This document shows positions 10,136 through 24,254 of a DNA stretch of 64,000 nt, piece after piece. The notes beneath the pieces are model-generated. The model did no database searches. It was not told the DNA's origin and saw only the letters and a list, made by a program, of their open reading frames with translations. Position 1 is the stretch's first letter; the number at the start of each line of letters is the position of its first letter. Made by a program: the position numbers and the translations under genes. Source of the DNA: Paragordius varius (Eukaryota; Nematomorpha); NCBI GenBank assembly GCA_964247055.1, contig OZ176056.1, positions 124,001-188,000 of the forward strand. Reading direction: 5' to 3'.

Positions 10136-12550
10136 GGGTAGCCCTATGGTAGTTCCATTATCACCCCAAATATTTTCGAGATCGGAGTATAAATGTAATT
10201 TTTATGAATTTTTTAAATATTTAAAAAATTTATTTTATACGATTTTAAAAATAAAAATGGCTACCTAAAATCCAAATTTGATCAGGTGATGTCGCCATAA
10301 TTTTTTTTGGGTAGCCCTATGGTAGTTCCATCATCACCCCAAATATTTTGGGGATCGGACAATAAATGTAATTTTTATGAATTTTTTAAATATTTAAAAA
10401 ATTTATTTTATACGATTTTAAAAATAAAAATGGCTACCTAAAATCCAAATTTAGGTGATGTCACCATAATTTTTTTTGGGTAGCCCTATGGTAGTTCCAT
10501 CATCACCCCAAATATTTTCGAGATCGGAGTATAAATGTAATTTTTTTGAATTTTTTAAATATTTAAAAAATTTATTTAATACGATTTTAAAAATAAAAAT
10601 GGCTACCTAAAATCCAAATTTGATCAGGTGATGTCACCATAATTTTTTTTGGGTAGCCCTAAGGTAGTTCCATTATCACCCCAAATATTTTCGAGATCGG
10701 AGTATAAATGTAATTTTTATGAATTTTTTAAATATTTAAAAAATTTATTTTATACGATTTTAAAAATAAAAATGGCTACCTAAAATCCAAATTTGATCAG
10801 GTGATGTCGCCATAATTTTTTTTGGGTAGCCCTATGATAGTTCCATCATCACCCCAAATATTGTCGAGATCGGAGTATAAATGTAATTTTTTTGAATTTT
10901 TTAAATATTTAAAAAATTTATTTTATACGATTTTAAAAATAAAAATGGCTACCTAAAATCCAAATTTGATCAGGTGATGTCACTATAATTTTTTTTGGGT
11001 AGCCCTATGGTAGTTCCATCATCACCCCAAATATTTTGGGGATCGGACTATAAATGTAATTTTTATGAATTTTTAAAATATTTAAAAAATTTATTTTATA
11101 CGATTTTTAAAATAAAAATGGCTACCTAAAATCCAAATTTGATCAGGTGATGTCGCCATAATTTTTTTAGGTAGCCCTATGGTAGTTCCATCATCACCCC
11201 AAATACTTTGGGGATCGGACTATAAATGTAATTTTTATGAATTTTTTAAATATTTAAAAAATTTATTTTATACGATTTTAAAAATAAAAATGGCTACCTA
11301 AAATCCAAATATGATCAGGTGATGTCACCATTATTTTTTTTGGGTAGCCCTATGGTAGTTCCATCATCACCCCAAATATTTTCGAGATTGGAGTATAAAT
11401 GTAATTTTTATGAATTTTTTAAATATTTAAAAAATTTATTTTATACGATTTTAAAAATAAAAATGGCTACCTAAAATCCAAATTTGATCAGGTGATGTCA
11501 CCATAATTTTTTTTGGGTAGCCCTATGGTAGTTCCATCATCACCCCAAATATTGTCGAGATCGGAGTATAAATGTAATTTTTTTGAATTTTTTAAATATT
11601 TAAAAAATTTATTTAATACGATTTTAAAAATAAAAATGGCTACCTAAAATCCAAATTTGATCAGGTGATGTCACCATAATTTTTTTTGGGTAGCCCTATG
11701 GTAGTTCCATTATCACCCCAAATATTTTCGAGATCGGAGTATAAATGTAATTTTTATGAATTTTTTAAATATTTAAAAAATTTATTTTATACGATTTTAA
11801 AAATAAAAATGGCTACCTAAAATCCAAATTTGATCAGGTGATGTCACCATAATTTTTTTTGGGTTGCCCTATGGTAGTTCCATCATCACCCCAAATATTG
11901 TCGAGATCGGAGTATAAATGTAATTTTTTTGAATTTTTTAAATATTTAAAAAATTTATTTTATACGATTTTAAAAATAAAAATGGCTACCTAAAATCCAA
12001 ATTTGATCAGGTGATGTCACCATAATTTTTTTTGGGTAGCCCTATGGTAGTTCCATTATCACCCCAAATATTTTCGAGATCGGAGTATAAATGTAATTTT
12101 TATGAATTTTTTAAATATTTAAAAAATTTATTTTATACGATTTTAAAAATAAAAATGGCTACCTAAAATCCAAATTTGATCAGGTGATGTCGCCATAATT
12201 TTTTTTGGGTAGCCCTATGGTAGTTCCATCATCACCCCAAATATTTTGGGGATCGGACTATAAATGTAATTTTTATGAATTTTTTAAATATTTAAAAAAT
12301 TTATTTTATACGATTTTAAAAATAAAAATGGCTACCTAAAATCCAAATTTGATCAGGTGATGTCACCATAATTTTTTTTGGGTAGCCCTATGGTAGTTCC
12401 ATCATCACCCCAAATATTTTCGAGATCGGAGTATAAATGTAATTTTTATGAATTTTTTAAATATTTAAAAAATTTATTTTATACGATTTTAAAAATAAAA
12501 ATGGCTACCTAAAATCCAAATTTGATCAGGCGATGTCACCATAATTTTTT
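10136..12550. repeat. Nested 15-mer, second copy (about 2.4 kb matched)
   Basis: Tandem partner of 7551-10135. Alignment holds at +2585, then +2588 after the 3 bp deletion in the first copy, up to the ATCACACC monomer at 12553, whose end differs (CTACCTAAATTTG and a seven-T tail). Private variants include ACAATAAATG, CCTATGATAG and TTTTAGGTAGCC. Confidence 0.9.
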
Positions 12551-12552
12551 TT

Positions 12553-12715
12553 GGGTACCCCTATGGTAGTTCCATCATCACACCAAATATTTTCGAGATC
12601 GGAGTATAAATGTAATTTTTATGAATTTTTTAAATATTTAAAAAATTTATTATACGATTTTAAAAATAAAAATGGCTACCTAAATTTGATCAGGTGATGT
12701 CACTATAATTTTTTT
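12553..12715. repeat. Short 163 bp monomer with GGGTACCCC
   Basis: This copy has three losses: 2 bp in TTTATTATACG, 7 bp in CTACCTAAATTTG, and one T in the tail. Its head reads GGGTACCCC, a short palindrome in place of GGGTAGCCC. The same copy recurs at 20826-20988 through the 48-mer duplication. Confidence 0.93.
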
Positions 12716-15700
12716 GGGTAGCCCTATGGTAGTTCCATCATTACCCCAAATATTTTGGGGATCGGACTATAAATGTAATTTTTATGAATTTTTAAAATAT
12801 TTAAAAAATTTATTTTATACGATTTTAAAAATAAAAATGGCTACCTAAAATCCAAATATGATCAGGTGATGTCACCATAATTTTTTTTGGGTAGCCCTAT
12901 GGTAGTTCCATCATCACCCCAAATATTGTCGAGATCGGAGTATAAATGTAATTTTTTTGAATTTTTTAAATATTTAAAAAATTTATTTAATACGATTTTA
13001 AAAATAAAAATGGCTACCTAAAATCCAAATTTGATCAGGTGATGTCACCATAATTTTTTTGGGTAGCCCTATGGTAGTTCCATTATCACCCCAAATATTT
13101 TCGAGATCGGAGTATAAATGTAATTTTTATGAATTTTTTAAATATTTAAAAAATTTATTTTATACGATTTTAAAAATAAAAATGGCTACCTAAAATCCAA
13201 ATTTGATCAGGTGATGTCGCCATAATTTTTTTTGGGTAGCCCTATGGTAGTTCCATCATCACCCCAAATATTTTGGGGATCGGACTATAAATGTAATTTT
13301 TATGAATTTTTTAAATATTTAAAAAATTTATTTTATACGATTTTAAAAATAAAAATGGCTACCTAAAATCCAAATTTGATCAGGTGATGTCACCATAATT
13401 TTTTTTGGGTAGCCCTATGGTAGTTCCATCATCACCCCAAATATTGTCGAGATCGGAGTATAAATGTAATTTTTTTGAATTTAAATATTTAAAAAATTTA
13501 TTTAATACGATTTTAAAAATAAAAATGGCTACCTAAAATCCAAATTTGATCAGGTGATGTCACCATAATTTTTTTTGGGTAGCCCTATGGTAGTTCCATT
13601 ATCACCCCAAATATTTTCGAGATCGGAGTATAAATGTAATTTTTATGAATTTTTTAAATATTTAAAAAATTTATTTTATACGATTTTAAAAATAAAAATG
13701 GCTACCTAAAATCCAAATTTGATCAGGTGATGTCGCCATAATTTTTTTTGGGTAGCCCTATGGTAGTTCCATCATCACCCCAAATATTTTGGGGATCGGA
13801 CTATAAATGTAATTTGTATGAATTTTTTAAATATTTAAAAAATTTATTTTATACGATTTTAAAAATAAAAATGGCTACCTAAAATCCAAATTTGATCAGG
13901 TGATGTCACCATAATTTTTTTTGGGTAGCCCTATGGTAGTTCCATCATCACCCCAAATATTGTCGAGATCGGAGTATAAATGTAATTTTTTTGAATTTTT
14001 TAAATATTTAAAAAATTTATTTTATACGATTTTAAAAATAAAAATGGCTACCTAAAATCCAAATTTGATCAGGTGATGTCACCATAATTTTTTTTGGGTA
14101 GCCCTATGGTAGTTCCATTATCACCCCAAATATTTTCGAGATCGGAGTATAAATGTAATTTTTATGAATTTTTTAAATATTTAAAAAATTTATTTTATAC
14201 GATTTTAAAAATAAAAATGGCTACCTAAAATCCAAATTTGATCAGGTGATGTCGCCATAATTTTTTTTGGGTAGCCCTATGGTAGTTCCATCATCACCCC
14301 AAATATTTTGGGGATCGGACTATAAATGTAATTTTTATGAATTTTTAAATATTTAAAAAATTTATTTTATACGATTTTAAAAATAAAAATGGCTACCTAA
14401 AATCCAAATTTGATCAGGTGATGTCACCATAATTTTTTTTGGGTAGCCCTATGGTATTTCCATCATCACCCCAAATATTTTCGAGATCGGAGTATAAATG
14501 TAATTTTTATGAATTTTTTAAATATTTAAAAAATTTATTTTATACGATTTAAAAAATAAAAATGGCTACCTAAAATCCAAATTTGATCAGGCGATGTCAC
14601 CATAATTTTTTTTGGGTAGCCCTATGGTAGTTCCATCATCACCCCAAATATTTTCGAGATCGGAGTATAAATGTAATTTTTATGAATTTTTTAAATATTT
14701 AAAAAATTTATTTTATACGATTTTAAAAATAAAAATGGCTACCTAAAATCCAAATTTGATCAGGTGATGTCACTATAATTTTTTCGGGTAGCCCTATGGT
14801 AGTTCCATCATTACCCCAAATATTTTGGGGATCGGACTATAAATGTAATTTTTATGAATTTTTAAAATATTTAAAAAATTTATTTTATACGATTTTTAAA
14901 ATAAAAATGGCTACCTAAAATCCAAATTTGATCAGGTGATGTCACCATAATTTTTTTTGGGTAGCCCTATGGTAGTTCCATCATCACCCCAAATATTTTC
15001 GAGATCGGAGTATAAATGTAATTTTTATGAATTTTTTAAATATTTAAAAAATTTATTTTATACGATTTAAAAAATAAAAATGGCTACCTAAAATCCAAAT
15101 TTGATCAGGCGATGTCACCATAATTTTTTTTGGGTAGCCCTATGGTAGTTCCATCATTACCCCAAATATTTTGGGGATCGGACTATAAATGTAATTTTTA
15201 TGAATTTTTAAAATATTTAAAAAATTTATTTTATACGATTTTTAAAATAAAAATGGCTACCTAAAATCCAAATTTGATCAGGTGATGTCGCCATAATTTT
15301 TTTTGGGTAGCCCTATGGTAGTTCCATCATCACCCCAAATATTTTGGGGATCGGACTATAAATGTAATTTTTATGAATTTTTTAAATATTTAAAAAATTT
15401 ATTTTATACGATTTTAAAAATAAAAATGGCTACCTAAAATCCAAATTTGATCAGGCGATGTCACCATAATTTTTTTTGGGTAGCCCTATGGTAGTTCCAT
15501 CATCACCCCAAATACTTTGGGGATCGGACTATAAATGTAATTTTTATGAATTTTTTAAATATTTAAAAAATTTATTTTATACGATTTTAAAAATAAAAAT
15601 GGCTACCTAAAATCCAAATTTGATCAGGTGATGTCACCATAATTTTTTTTGGGTAGCCCTATGGTAGTTCCATCATCACCCCAAATATTGTCGAGATCGG

Positions 15701-15823
15701 AGTATAAATGTAATTTTTTTGAATTTTTTAAATATTTAAAAAATTTATTTAATACGATTTTAAAAATAAAAATGGCTACCTAAAATCCAAATTTGATCAG
15801 GTAATGTCACCATAATTTTTTTT

Positions 15824-18408
15824 GGGTAGCCCTATGGTAGTTCCATTATCACCCCAAATATTTTCGAGATCGGAGTATAAATGTAATTTTTATGAATTTT
15901 TTAAATATTTAAAAAATTTATTTTATACGATTTTAAAAATAAAAATGGCTACCTAAAATCCAAATTTGATCAGGTGATGTCGCCATAATTTTTTTTGGGT
16001 AGCCCTATGGTAGTTCCATCATCACCCCAAATATTTTGGGGATCGGACTATAAATGTAATTTTTATGAATTTTTTAAATATTTAAAAAATTTATTTTATA
16101 CGATTTTAAAAATAAAAATGGCTACCTAAAATCCAAATTTAGGTGATGTCACCATAATTTTTTTTGGGTAGCCCTATGGTAGTTCCATCATCACCCCAAA
16201 TATTTTCGAGATCGGAGTATAAATGTAATTTTTTTGAATTTTTTAAATATTTAAAAAATTTATTTAATACGATTTTAAAAATAAAAATGGCTACCTAAAA
16301 TCCAAATTTGATCAGGTGATGTCACCATAATTTTTTTTGGGTAGCCCTAAGGTAGTTCCATTATCACCCCAAATATTTTCGAGATCGGAGTATAAATGTA
16401 ATTTTTATGAATTTTTTAAATATTTAAAAAATTTATTTTATACGATTTTAAAAATAAAAATGGCTACATAAAATCCAAATTTGATCAGGTGATGTCGCCA
16501 TAATTTTTTTTGGGTAGCCCTATGGTAGTTCCATCATCACCCCAAATATTGTCGAGATCGGAGTATAAATGTAATTTTTTTGAATTTTTTAAATATTTAA
16601 AAAATTTATTTTATACGATTTTAAAAATAAAAATGGCTACCTAAAATCCAAATTTGATCAGGTGATGTCACTATAATTTTTTTTGGGTAGCCCTATGGTA
16701 GTTCCATCATCACCCCAAATATTTTGGGGATCGGACTATAAATGTAATTTTTATGAATTTTTAAAATATTTAAAAAATTTATTTTATACGATTTTTAAAA
16801 TAAAAATGGCTACCTAAAATCCAAATTTGATCAGGTGATGTCGCCATAATTTTTTTGGGTAGCCCTATGGTAGTTCCATCATCACCCCAAATACTTTGGG
16901 GATCGGACTATAAATGTAATTTTTATGAATTTTTTAAATATTTAAAAAATTTATTTTATACGATTTTAAAAATAAAAATGGCTACCTAAAATCCAAATAT
17001 GATCAGGTGATGTCACCATTATTTTTTTTGGGTAGCCCTATGGTAGTTCCATCATCACCCCAAATATTTTCGAGATTGGAGTATAAATGTAATTTTTATG
17101 AATTTTTTAAATATTTAAAAAATTTATTTTATACGATTTTAAAAATAAAAATGGCTACCTAAAATCCAAATTTGATCAGGTGATGTCACCATAATTTTTT
17201 TTGGGTAGCCCTATGGTAGTTCCATCATCACCCCAAATATTGTCGAGATCGGAGTATAAATGTAATTTTTTTGAATTTAAATATTTAAAAAATTTATTTA
17301 ATACGATTTTAAAAATAAAAATGGCTACCTAAAATCCAAATTTGATCAGGTGATGTCACCATAATTTTTTTTGGGTAGCCCTATGGTAGTTCCATTATCA
17401 CCCCAAATATTTTCGAGATCGGAGTATAAATGTAATTTTTATGAATTTTTTAAATATTTAAAATATTTATTTTATACGATTTTAAAAATAAAAATGGCTA
17501 CCTAAAATCCAAATTTGATCAGGTGATGTCACCATAATTTTTTTTGGGTTGCCCTATGGTAGTTCCATCATCACCCCAAATATTGTCGAGATCGGAGTAT
17601 AAATGTAATTTTTTTGAATTTTTTAAATATTTAAAAAATTTATTTTATACGATTTTAAAAATAAAAATGGCTACCTAAAATCCAAATTTGATCAGGTGAT
17701 GTCACCATAATTTTTTTTGGGTAGCCCTATGGTAGTTCCATTATCACCCCAAATATTTTCGAGATCGGAGTATAAATGTAATTTTTATGAATTTTTTAAA
17801 TATTTAAAAAATTTATTTTATACGATTTTAAAAATAAAAATGGCTACCTAAAATCCAAATTTGATCAGGTGATGTCGCCATAATTTTTTTTGGGTAGCCC
17901 TATGGTAGTTCCATCATCACCCCAAATATTTTGGGGATCGGACTATAAATGTAATTTTTATGAATTTTTTAAATATTTAAAAAATTTATTTTATACGATT
18001 TTAAAAATAAAAATGGCTACCTAAAATCCAAATTTGATCAGGTGATGTCACCATAATTTTTTTTGGGTAGCCCTATGGTAGTTCCATCATCACCCCAAAT
18101 ATTTTCGAGATCGGAGTATAAATGTAATTTTTATGAATTTTTTAAATATTTAAAAAATTTATTTTATACGATTTTAAAAATAAAAATGGCTACCTAAAAT
18201 CCAAATTTGATCAGGCGATGTCACCATAATTTTTTTTGGGTAGCCCTATGGTAGTTCCATCATCACACCAAATATTTTCGAGATCGGAGTATAAATGTAA
18301 TTTTTATGAATTTTTTAAATATTTAAAAAATTTATTATACGATTTTAAAAATAAAAATGGCTACCTAAAATCCAAATTTGATCAGGTAATGTCACCATAA
18401 TTTTTTTT
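15824..18408. repeat. Nested 15-mer, third copy (2585 bp)
   Basis: The image of 7551-10135 inside the second 48-mer, at +8273. It carries the first copy's private markers (GCTACATAAA near 16462, the 3 bp palindrome deletion near 17276, AAATATTTATT near 17461). The 15-mer duplication therefore came before the 48-mer duplication. Confidence 0.92.
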
Positions 18409-20823
18409 GGGTAGCCCTATGGTAGTTCCATTATCACCCCAAATATTTTCGAGATCGGAGTATAAATGTAATTTTTATGAATTTTTTAAATATTTAAAAA
18501 ATTTATTTTATACGATTTTAAAAATAAAAATGGCTACCTAAAATCCAAATTTGATCAGGTGATGTCGCCATAATTTTTTTTGGGTAGCCCTATGGTAGTT
18601 CCATCATCACCCCAAATATTTTGGGGATCGGACAATAAATGTAATTTTTATGAATTTTTTAAATATTTAAAAAATTTATTTTATACGATTTTAAAAATAA
18701 AAATGGCTACCTAAAATCCAAATTTAGGTGATGTCACCATAATTTTTTTTGGGTAGCCCTATGGTAGTTCCATCATCACCCCAAATATTTTCGAGATCGG
18801 AGTATAAATGTAATTTTTTTGAATTTTTTAAATATTTAAAAAATTTATTTAATACGATTTTAAAAATAAAAATGGCTACCTAAAATCCAAATTTGATCAG
18901 GTGATGTCACCATAATTTTTTTTGGGTAGCCCTAAGGTAGTTCCATTATCACCCCAAATATTTTCGAGATCGGAGTATAAATGTAATTTTTATGAATTTT
19001 TTAAATATTTAAAAAATTTATTTTATACGATTTTAAAAATAAAAATGGCTACCTAAAATCCAAATTTGATCAGGTGATGTCGCCATAATTTTTTTTGGGT
19101 AGCCCTATGATAGTTCCATCATCACCCCAAATATTGTCGAGATCGGAGTATAAATGTAATTTTTTTGAATTTTTTAAATATTTAAAAAATTTATTTTATA
19201 CGATTTTAAAAATAAAAATGGCTACCTAAAATCCAAATTTGATCAGGTGATGTCACTATAATTTTTTTTGGGTAGCCCTATGGTAGTTCCATCATCACCC
19301 CAAATATTTTGGGGATCGGACTATAAATGTAATTTTTATGAATTTTTAAAATATTTAAAAAATTTATTTTATACGATTTTTAAAATAAAAATGGCTACCT
19401 AAAATCCAAATTTGATCAGGTGATGTCGCCATAATTTTTTTAGGTAGCCCTATGGTAGTTCCATCATCACCCCAAATACTTTGGGGATCGGACTATAAAT
19501 GTAATTTTTATGAATTTTTTAAATATTTAAAAAATTTATTTTATACGATTTTAAAAATAAAAATGGCTACCTAAAATCCAAATATGATCAGGTGATGTCA
19601 CCATTATTTTTTTTGGGTAGCCCTATGGTAGTTCCATCATCACCCCAAATATTTTCGAGATTGGAGTATAAATGTAATTTTTATGAATTTTTTAAATATT
19701 TAAAAAATTTATTTTATACGATTTTAAAAATAAAAATGGCTACCTAAAATCCAAATTTGATCAGGTGATGTCACCATAATTTTTTTTGGGTAGCCCTATG
19801 GTAGTTCCATCATCACCCCAAATATTGTCGAGATCGGAGTATAAATGTAATTTTTTTGAATTTTTTAAATATTTAAAAAATTTATTTAATACGATTTTAA
19901 AAATAAAAATGGCTACCTAAAATCCAAATTTGATCAGGTGATGTCACCATAATTTTTTTTGGGTAGCCCTATGGTAGTTCCATTATCACCCCAAATATTT
20001 TCGAGATCGGAGTATAAATGTAATTTTTATGAATTTTTTAAATATTTAAAAAATTTATTTTATACGATTTTAAAAATAAAAATGGCTACCTAAAATCCAA
20101 ATTTGATCAGGTGATGTCACCATAATTTTTTTTGGGTTGCCCTATGGTAGTTCCATCATCACCCCAAATATTGTCGAGATCGGAGTATAAATGTAATTTT
20201 TTTGAATTTTTTAAATATTTAAAAAATTTATTTTATACGATTTTAAAAATAAAAATGGCTACCTAAAATCCAAATTTGATCAGGTGATGTCACCATAATT
20301 TTTTTTGGGTAGCCCTATGGTAGTTCCATTATCACCCCAAATATTTTCGAGATCGGAGTATAAATGTAATTTTTATGAATTTTTTAAATATTTAAAAAAT
20401 TTATTTTATACGATTTTAAAAATAAAAATGGCTACCTAAAATCCAAATTTGATCAGGTGATGTCGCCATAATTTTTTTTGGGTAGCCCTATGGTAGTTCC
20501 ATCATCACCCCAAATATTTTGGGGATCGGACTATAAATGTAATTTTTATGAATTTTTTAAATATTTAAAAAATTTATTTTATACGATTTTAAAAATAAAA
20601 ATGGCTACCTAAAATCCAAATTTGATCAGGTGATGTCACCATAATTTTTTTTGGGTAGCCCTATGGTAGTTCCATCATCACCCCAAATATTTTCGAGATC
20701 GGAGTATAAATGTAATTTTTATGAATTTTTTAAATATTTAAAAAATTTATTTTATACGATTTTAAAAATAAAAATGGCTACCTAAAATCCAAATTTGATC
20801 AGGCGATGTCACCATAATTTTTT
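18409..20823. repeat. Nested 15-mer, fourth copy
   Basis: The image of 10136-12550 at +8273. It has that copy's private markers: ACAATAAATG near 18634, CCTATGATAG near 19107, TTTTAGGTAGCC near 19440 and GGGTACCCC at 20826 just beyond its end. Confidence 0.9.
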
Positions 20824-23582
20824 TTGGGTACCCCTATGGTAGTTCCATCATCACACCAAATATTTTCGAGATCGGAGTATAAATGTAATTTTTATGAATT
20901 TTTTAAATATTTAAAAAATTTATTATACGATTTTAAAAATAAAAATGGCTACCTAAATTTGATCAGGTGATGTCACTATAATTTTTTTGGGTAGCCCTAT
21001 GGTAGTTCCATCATTACCCCAAATATTTTGGGGATCGGACTATAAATGTAATTTTTATGAATTTTTAAAATATTTAAAAAATTTATTTTATACGATTTTA
21101 AAAATAAAAATGGCTACCTAAAATCCAAATATGATCAGGTGATGTCACCATAATTTTTTTTGGGTAGCCCTATGGTAGTTCCATCATCACCCCAAATATT
21201 GTCGAGATCGGAGTATAAATGTAATTTTTTTGAATTTTTTAAATATTTAAAAAATTTATTTAATACGATTTTAAAAATAAAAATGGCTACCTAAAATCCA
21301 AATTTGATCAGGTGATGTCACCATAATTTTTTTGGGTAGCCCTATGGTAGTTCCATTATCACCCCAAATATTTTCGAGATCGGAGTATAAATGTAATTTT
21401 TATGAATTTTTTAAATATTTAAAAAATTTATTTTATACGATTTTAAAAATAAAAATGGCTACCTAAAATCCAAATTTGATCAGGTGATGTCGCCATAATT
21501 TTTTTTGGGTAGCCCTATGGTAGTTCCATCATCACCCCAAATATTTTGGGGATCGGACTATAAATGTAATTTTTATGAATTTTTTAAATATTTAAAAAAT
21601 TTATTTTATACGATTTTAAAAATAAAAATGGCTACCTAAAATCCAAATTTGATCAGGTGATGTCACCATAATTTTTTTTGGGTAGCCCTATGGTAGTTCC
21701 ATCATCACCCCAAATATTGTCGAGATCGGAGTATAAATGTAATTTTTTTGAATTTTTTAAATATTTAAAAAATTTATTTAATACGATTTTAAAAATAAAA
21801 ATGGCTACCTAAAATCCAAATTTGATCAGGTGATGTCACCATAATTTTTTTTGGGTAGCCCTATGGTAGTTCCATTATCACCCCAAATATTTTCGAGATC
21901 GGAGTATAAATGTAATTTTTATGAATTTTTTAAATATTTAAAAAATTTATTTTATACGATTTTAAAAATAAAAATGGCTACCTAAAATCCAAATTTGATC
22001 AGGTGATGTCGCCATAATTTTTTTTGGGTAGCCCTATGGTAGTTCCATCATCACCCCAAATATTTTGGGGATCGGACTATAAATGTAATTTGTATGAATT
22101 TTTTAAATATTTAAAAAATTTATTTTATACGATTTTAAAAATAAAAATGGCTACCTAAAATCCAAATTTGATCAGGTGATGTCACCATAATTTTTTTTGG
22201 GTAGCCCTATGGTAGTTCCATCATCACCCCAAATATTGTCGAGATCGGAGTATAAATGTAATTTTTTTGAATTTTTTAAATATTTAAAAAATTTATTTAA
22301 TACGATTTTAAAAATAAAAATGTCTACCTAAAATCCAAATTTGATCAGGTGATGTCACCATAATTTTTTTTGGGTAGCCCTATGGTAGTTCCATTATCAC
22401 CCCAAATATTTTCGAGATCGGAGTATAAATGTAATTTTTATGAATTTTTTAAATATTTAAAAAATTTATTTTATACGATTTTAAAAATAAAAATGGCTAC
22501 CTAAAATCCAAATTTGATCAGGTGATGTCGCCATAATTTTTTTTGGGTAGCCTTATGGTAGTTCCATCATCACCCCAAATATTTTGGGGATCGGACTATA
22601 AATGTAATTTGTATGAATTTTATAAATATTTAAAAAATTTATTTTATACGATTTTAAAAATAAAAATGGCTACCTAAAATCCAAATTTGATCAGGTGATG
22701 TCACCATAATTTTTTTTGGGTAGCCCTATGGTAGTTCCATCATCACCCCAAATATTTTCGAGATCGGAGTATAAATGTAATTTTTATGATTTTTTTAAAT
22801 ATTTAGAAAATTTATTTTATACGATTTTAAAAATAAAAATGGCTACCTAAAATCCAAATTTGATCAGGTGATGTCGCCATAATTTATTTTGGGTAGCCCT
22901 ATGGTAGTTCCATCATCACCCCAAATATTTTCGAGATCGGAGTATAAATGTAATTTTTATGAATTTTTTAAATATTTAAAAAATTTATTTTATACGATTT
23001 TAAAAATAAAAATGGCTACCTAAAATCCAAATTTGATCAGGTGATGTCGCCATAATTTTTTTTGGGTAGCCCTATGGTAGTTCCATCATCACCCCAAATA
23101 TTTTGGGGATCGGACTATAAATGTAATTTTTATGAATTTTTTAAATATTTAAAAAATTTATTTTATACGATTTTAAAAATAAAAATGGCTACCTAAAATC
23201 CAAATTTGATCAGGTGATGTCACCATAATTTTTTTTGGGTAGCCCTATGGTAGTTCCATCATCACCCCAAATATTTTCGAGATCGGAGTATAAATGTAAT
23301 TTTTATGAATTTTTTAAATATTTAAAAAATTTATTTTATACGATTTTAAAAATAAAAATGGCTACCTAAAATCCAAATTTGATCAGGTGATGTCACTATA
23401 TTTTTTTTTGGGTAGCCCTATGGTAGTTCCATCATCACCCCAAATATTTTGGGGATCGGACTATAAATGTAATTTTTATGAATTTTTTAAATATTTAAAA
23501 AATTTATTTTATACGATTTTAAAAATAAAAATGGCTACCTAAAATCCAAATTTGATCAGGTGATGTCGCCATAATTTTTTTT

Positions 23583-23751
23583 GGGTAGCCCTATGGTAGT
23601 TCCATCATCACCCCAAATATTTTGGGGATCGGACTATAAATGTAATTTGTATGAAGTTTTAAATATTTAAAAAATTTATTTTATACGATTTTTAAAAAAT
23701 TGGTTACCTAAAATCCAAATTTGATCAGGTGATGTCACCATAATTTTTTTT
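23583..23751. repeat. Diverged 169 bp A-class monomer
   Basis: This copy carries several clustered changes seen nowhere else: TTTGTATGAAG before a shortened T run, TTTTTAAAAAATTGG replacing the AATAAA segment, and GGTTACC replacing GGCTACC. The central palindrome, poly(A)-like hexamer and one dyad arm are all damaged. It is the most divergent monomer noticed in the first half of the window. Confidence 0.9.
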
Positions 23752-24094
23752 GGGTAGCCCTATGGTAGTTCCATCATCACCCCAAATATTTTCGAGATCG
23801 GAGTATAAATGTAATTTTTATGATTTTTTTAAATATTTAGAAAATTTATTTTATACGATTTTAAAAATAAAAATGGCTACCTAAAATCCAAATTTGATCA
23901 GGTGATGTCGCCATAATTTTTGAGTAGCCCTATGGTAGTTCCATCATCACCCCAAATATTTTCGAGATTGGAGTATAAATGTAATTTTTATGAATTTTTT
24001 AAATATTTAAAAAATTTATTTTATACGATTTTAAAAATAAAAATGGCTACCTAAAATCCAAATTTGATCAGGTGATGTCACCATAATTTTTTTT

Positions 24095-24254
24095 GGGTTG
24101 GTAGTTCCATTATCACCCCAAATATTTTCGAGATCGGAGTATAAATGTAATTTTTTTGAATTTTTTAAATATTTAAAAAATTTATTTAATACGATTTTAA
24201 AAATAAAAATGGCTACCTAAAATCCAAATTTGATCAGGTGATGTCACCATAATT
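24095..24254. repeat. Head-deleted monomer lacking GGTAGCC
   Basis: The head reads GGGTTGGTAGTTCC: 7 bp (AGCCCTA) are gone, removing most of the GGTAGCC arm. The rest is a TTA-type monomer with TTTTTTGAA and AATACG. The end coordinate is approximate, because the next tail is also altered (TAATTATTTTTGGG). Confidence 0.85.

Larger units (their letters stand above)
5650..13922. repeat. 48-mer tandem duplication, copy 1 (8273 bp)
   Basis: A block of 48 monomers. Rare markers recur 8273 bp downstream in the same order: GGTATTTCC, TCGGGTAGCC (6512), ACTTTGGGG, AAATTTAGGTG (7868), CCCTAAGG (8075), GCTACATAAA, the 3 bp palindrome deletion near 9003, AAATATTTATT (9188), ACAATAAATG (10360), CCTATGATAG, TTTTAGGTAGCC, GGGTACCCC (12553) and CTACCTAAATTTG (12677). 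Summing the individual indels gives 31 bp lost, and 48 x 173 - 31 = 8273 exactly. Private differences from copy 2 are GGTTGCC in its first monomer and a 3 bp deletion near 13481. Confidence 0.95.
13923..22198. repeat. 48-mer tandem duplication, copy 2 (8276 bp)
   Basis: Direct tandem partner of 5650-13922. Of about twenty rare markers that I compared, nearly all are shared at constant spacing. The 3 bp length difference is fully explained by the deletion private to copy 1 near 13481. Similarity decays beyond 22.2 kb, where AATACG, TGTCTACC and AGAAAATTT variants appear that are not in the matching part of copy 1. The level of identity indicates a recent duplication. Confidence 0.95.

Noticed and set aside
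13923-22198. Assembly artefact as the settled explanation for the 8.27 kb duplication
   Set aside because: The copies have private differences (GGTTGCC in the first monomer, the 3 bp deletion near 13481), which speaks against a simple duplicated contig. Reads are still needed to exclude it.
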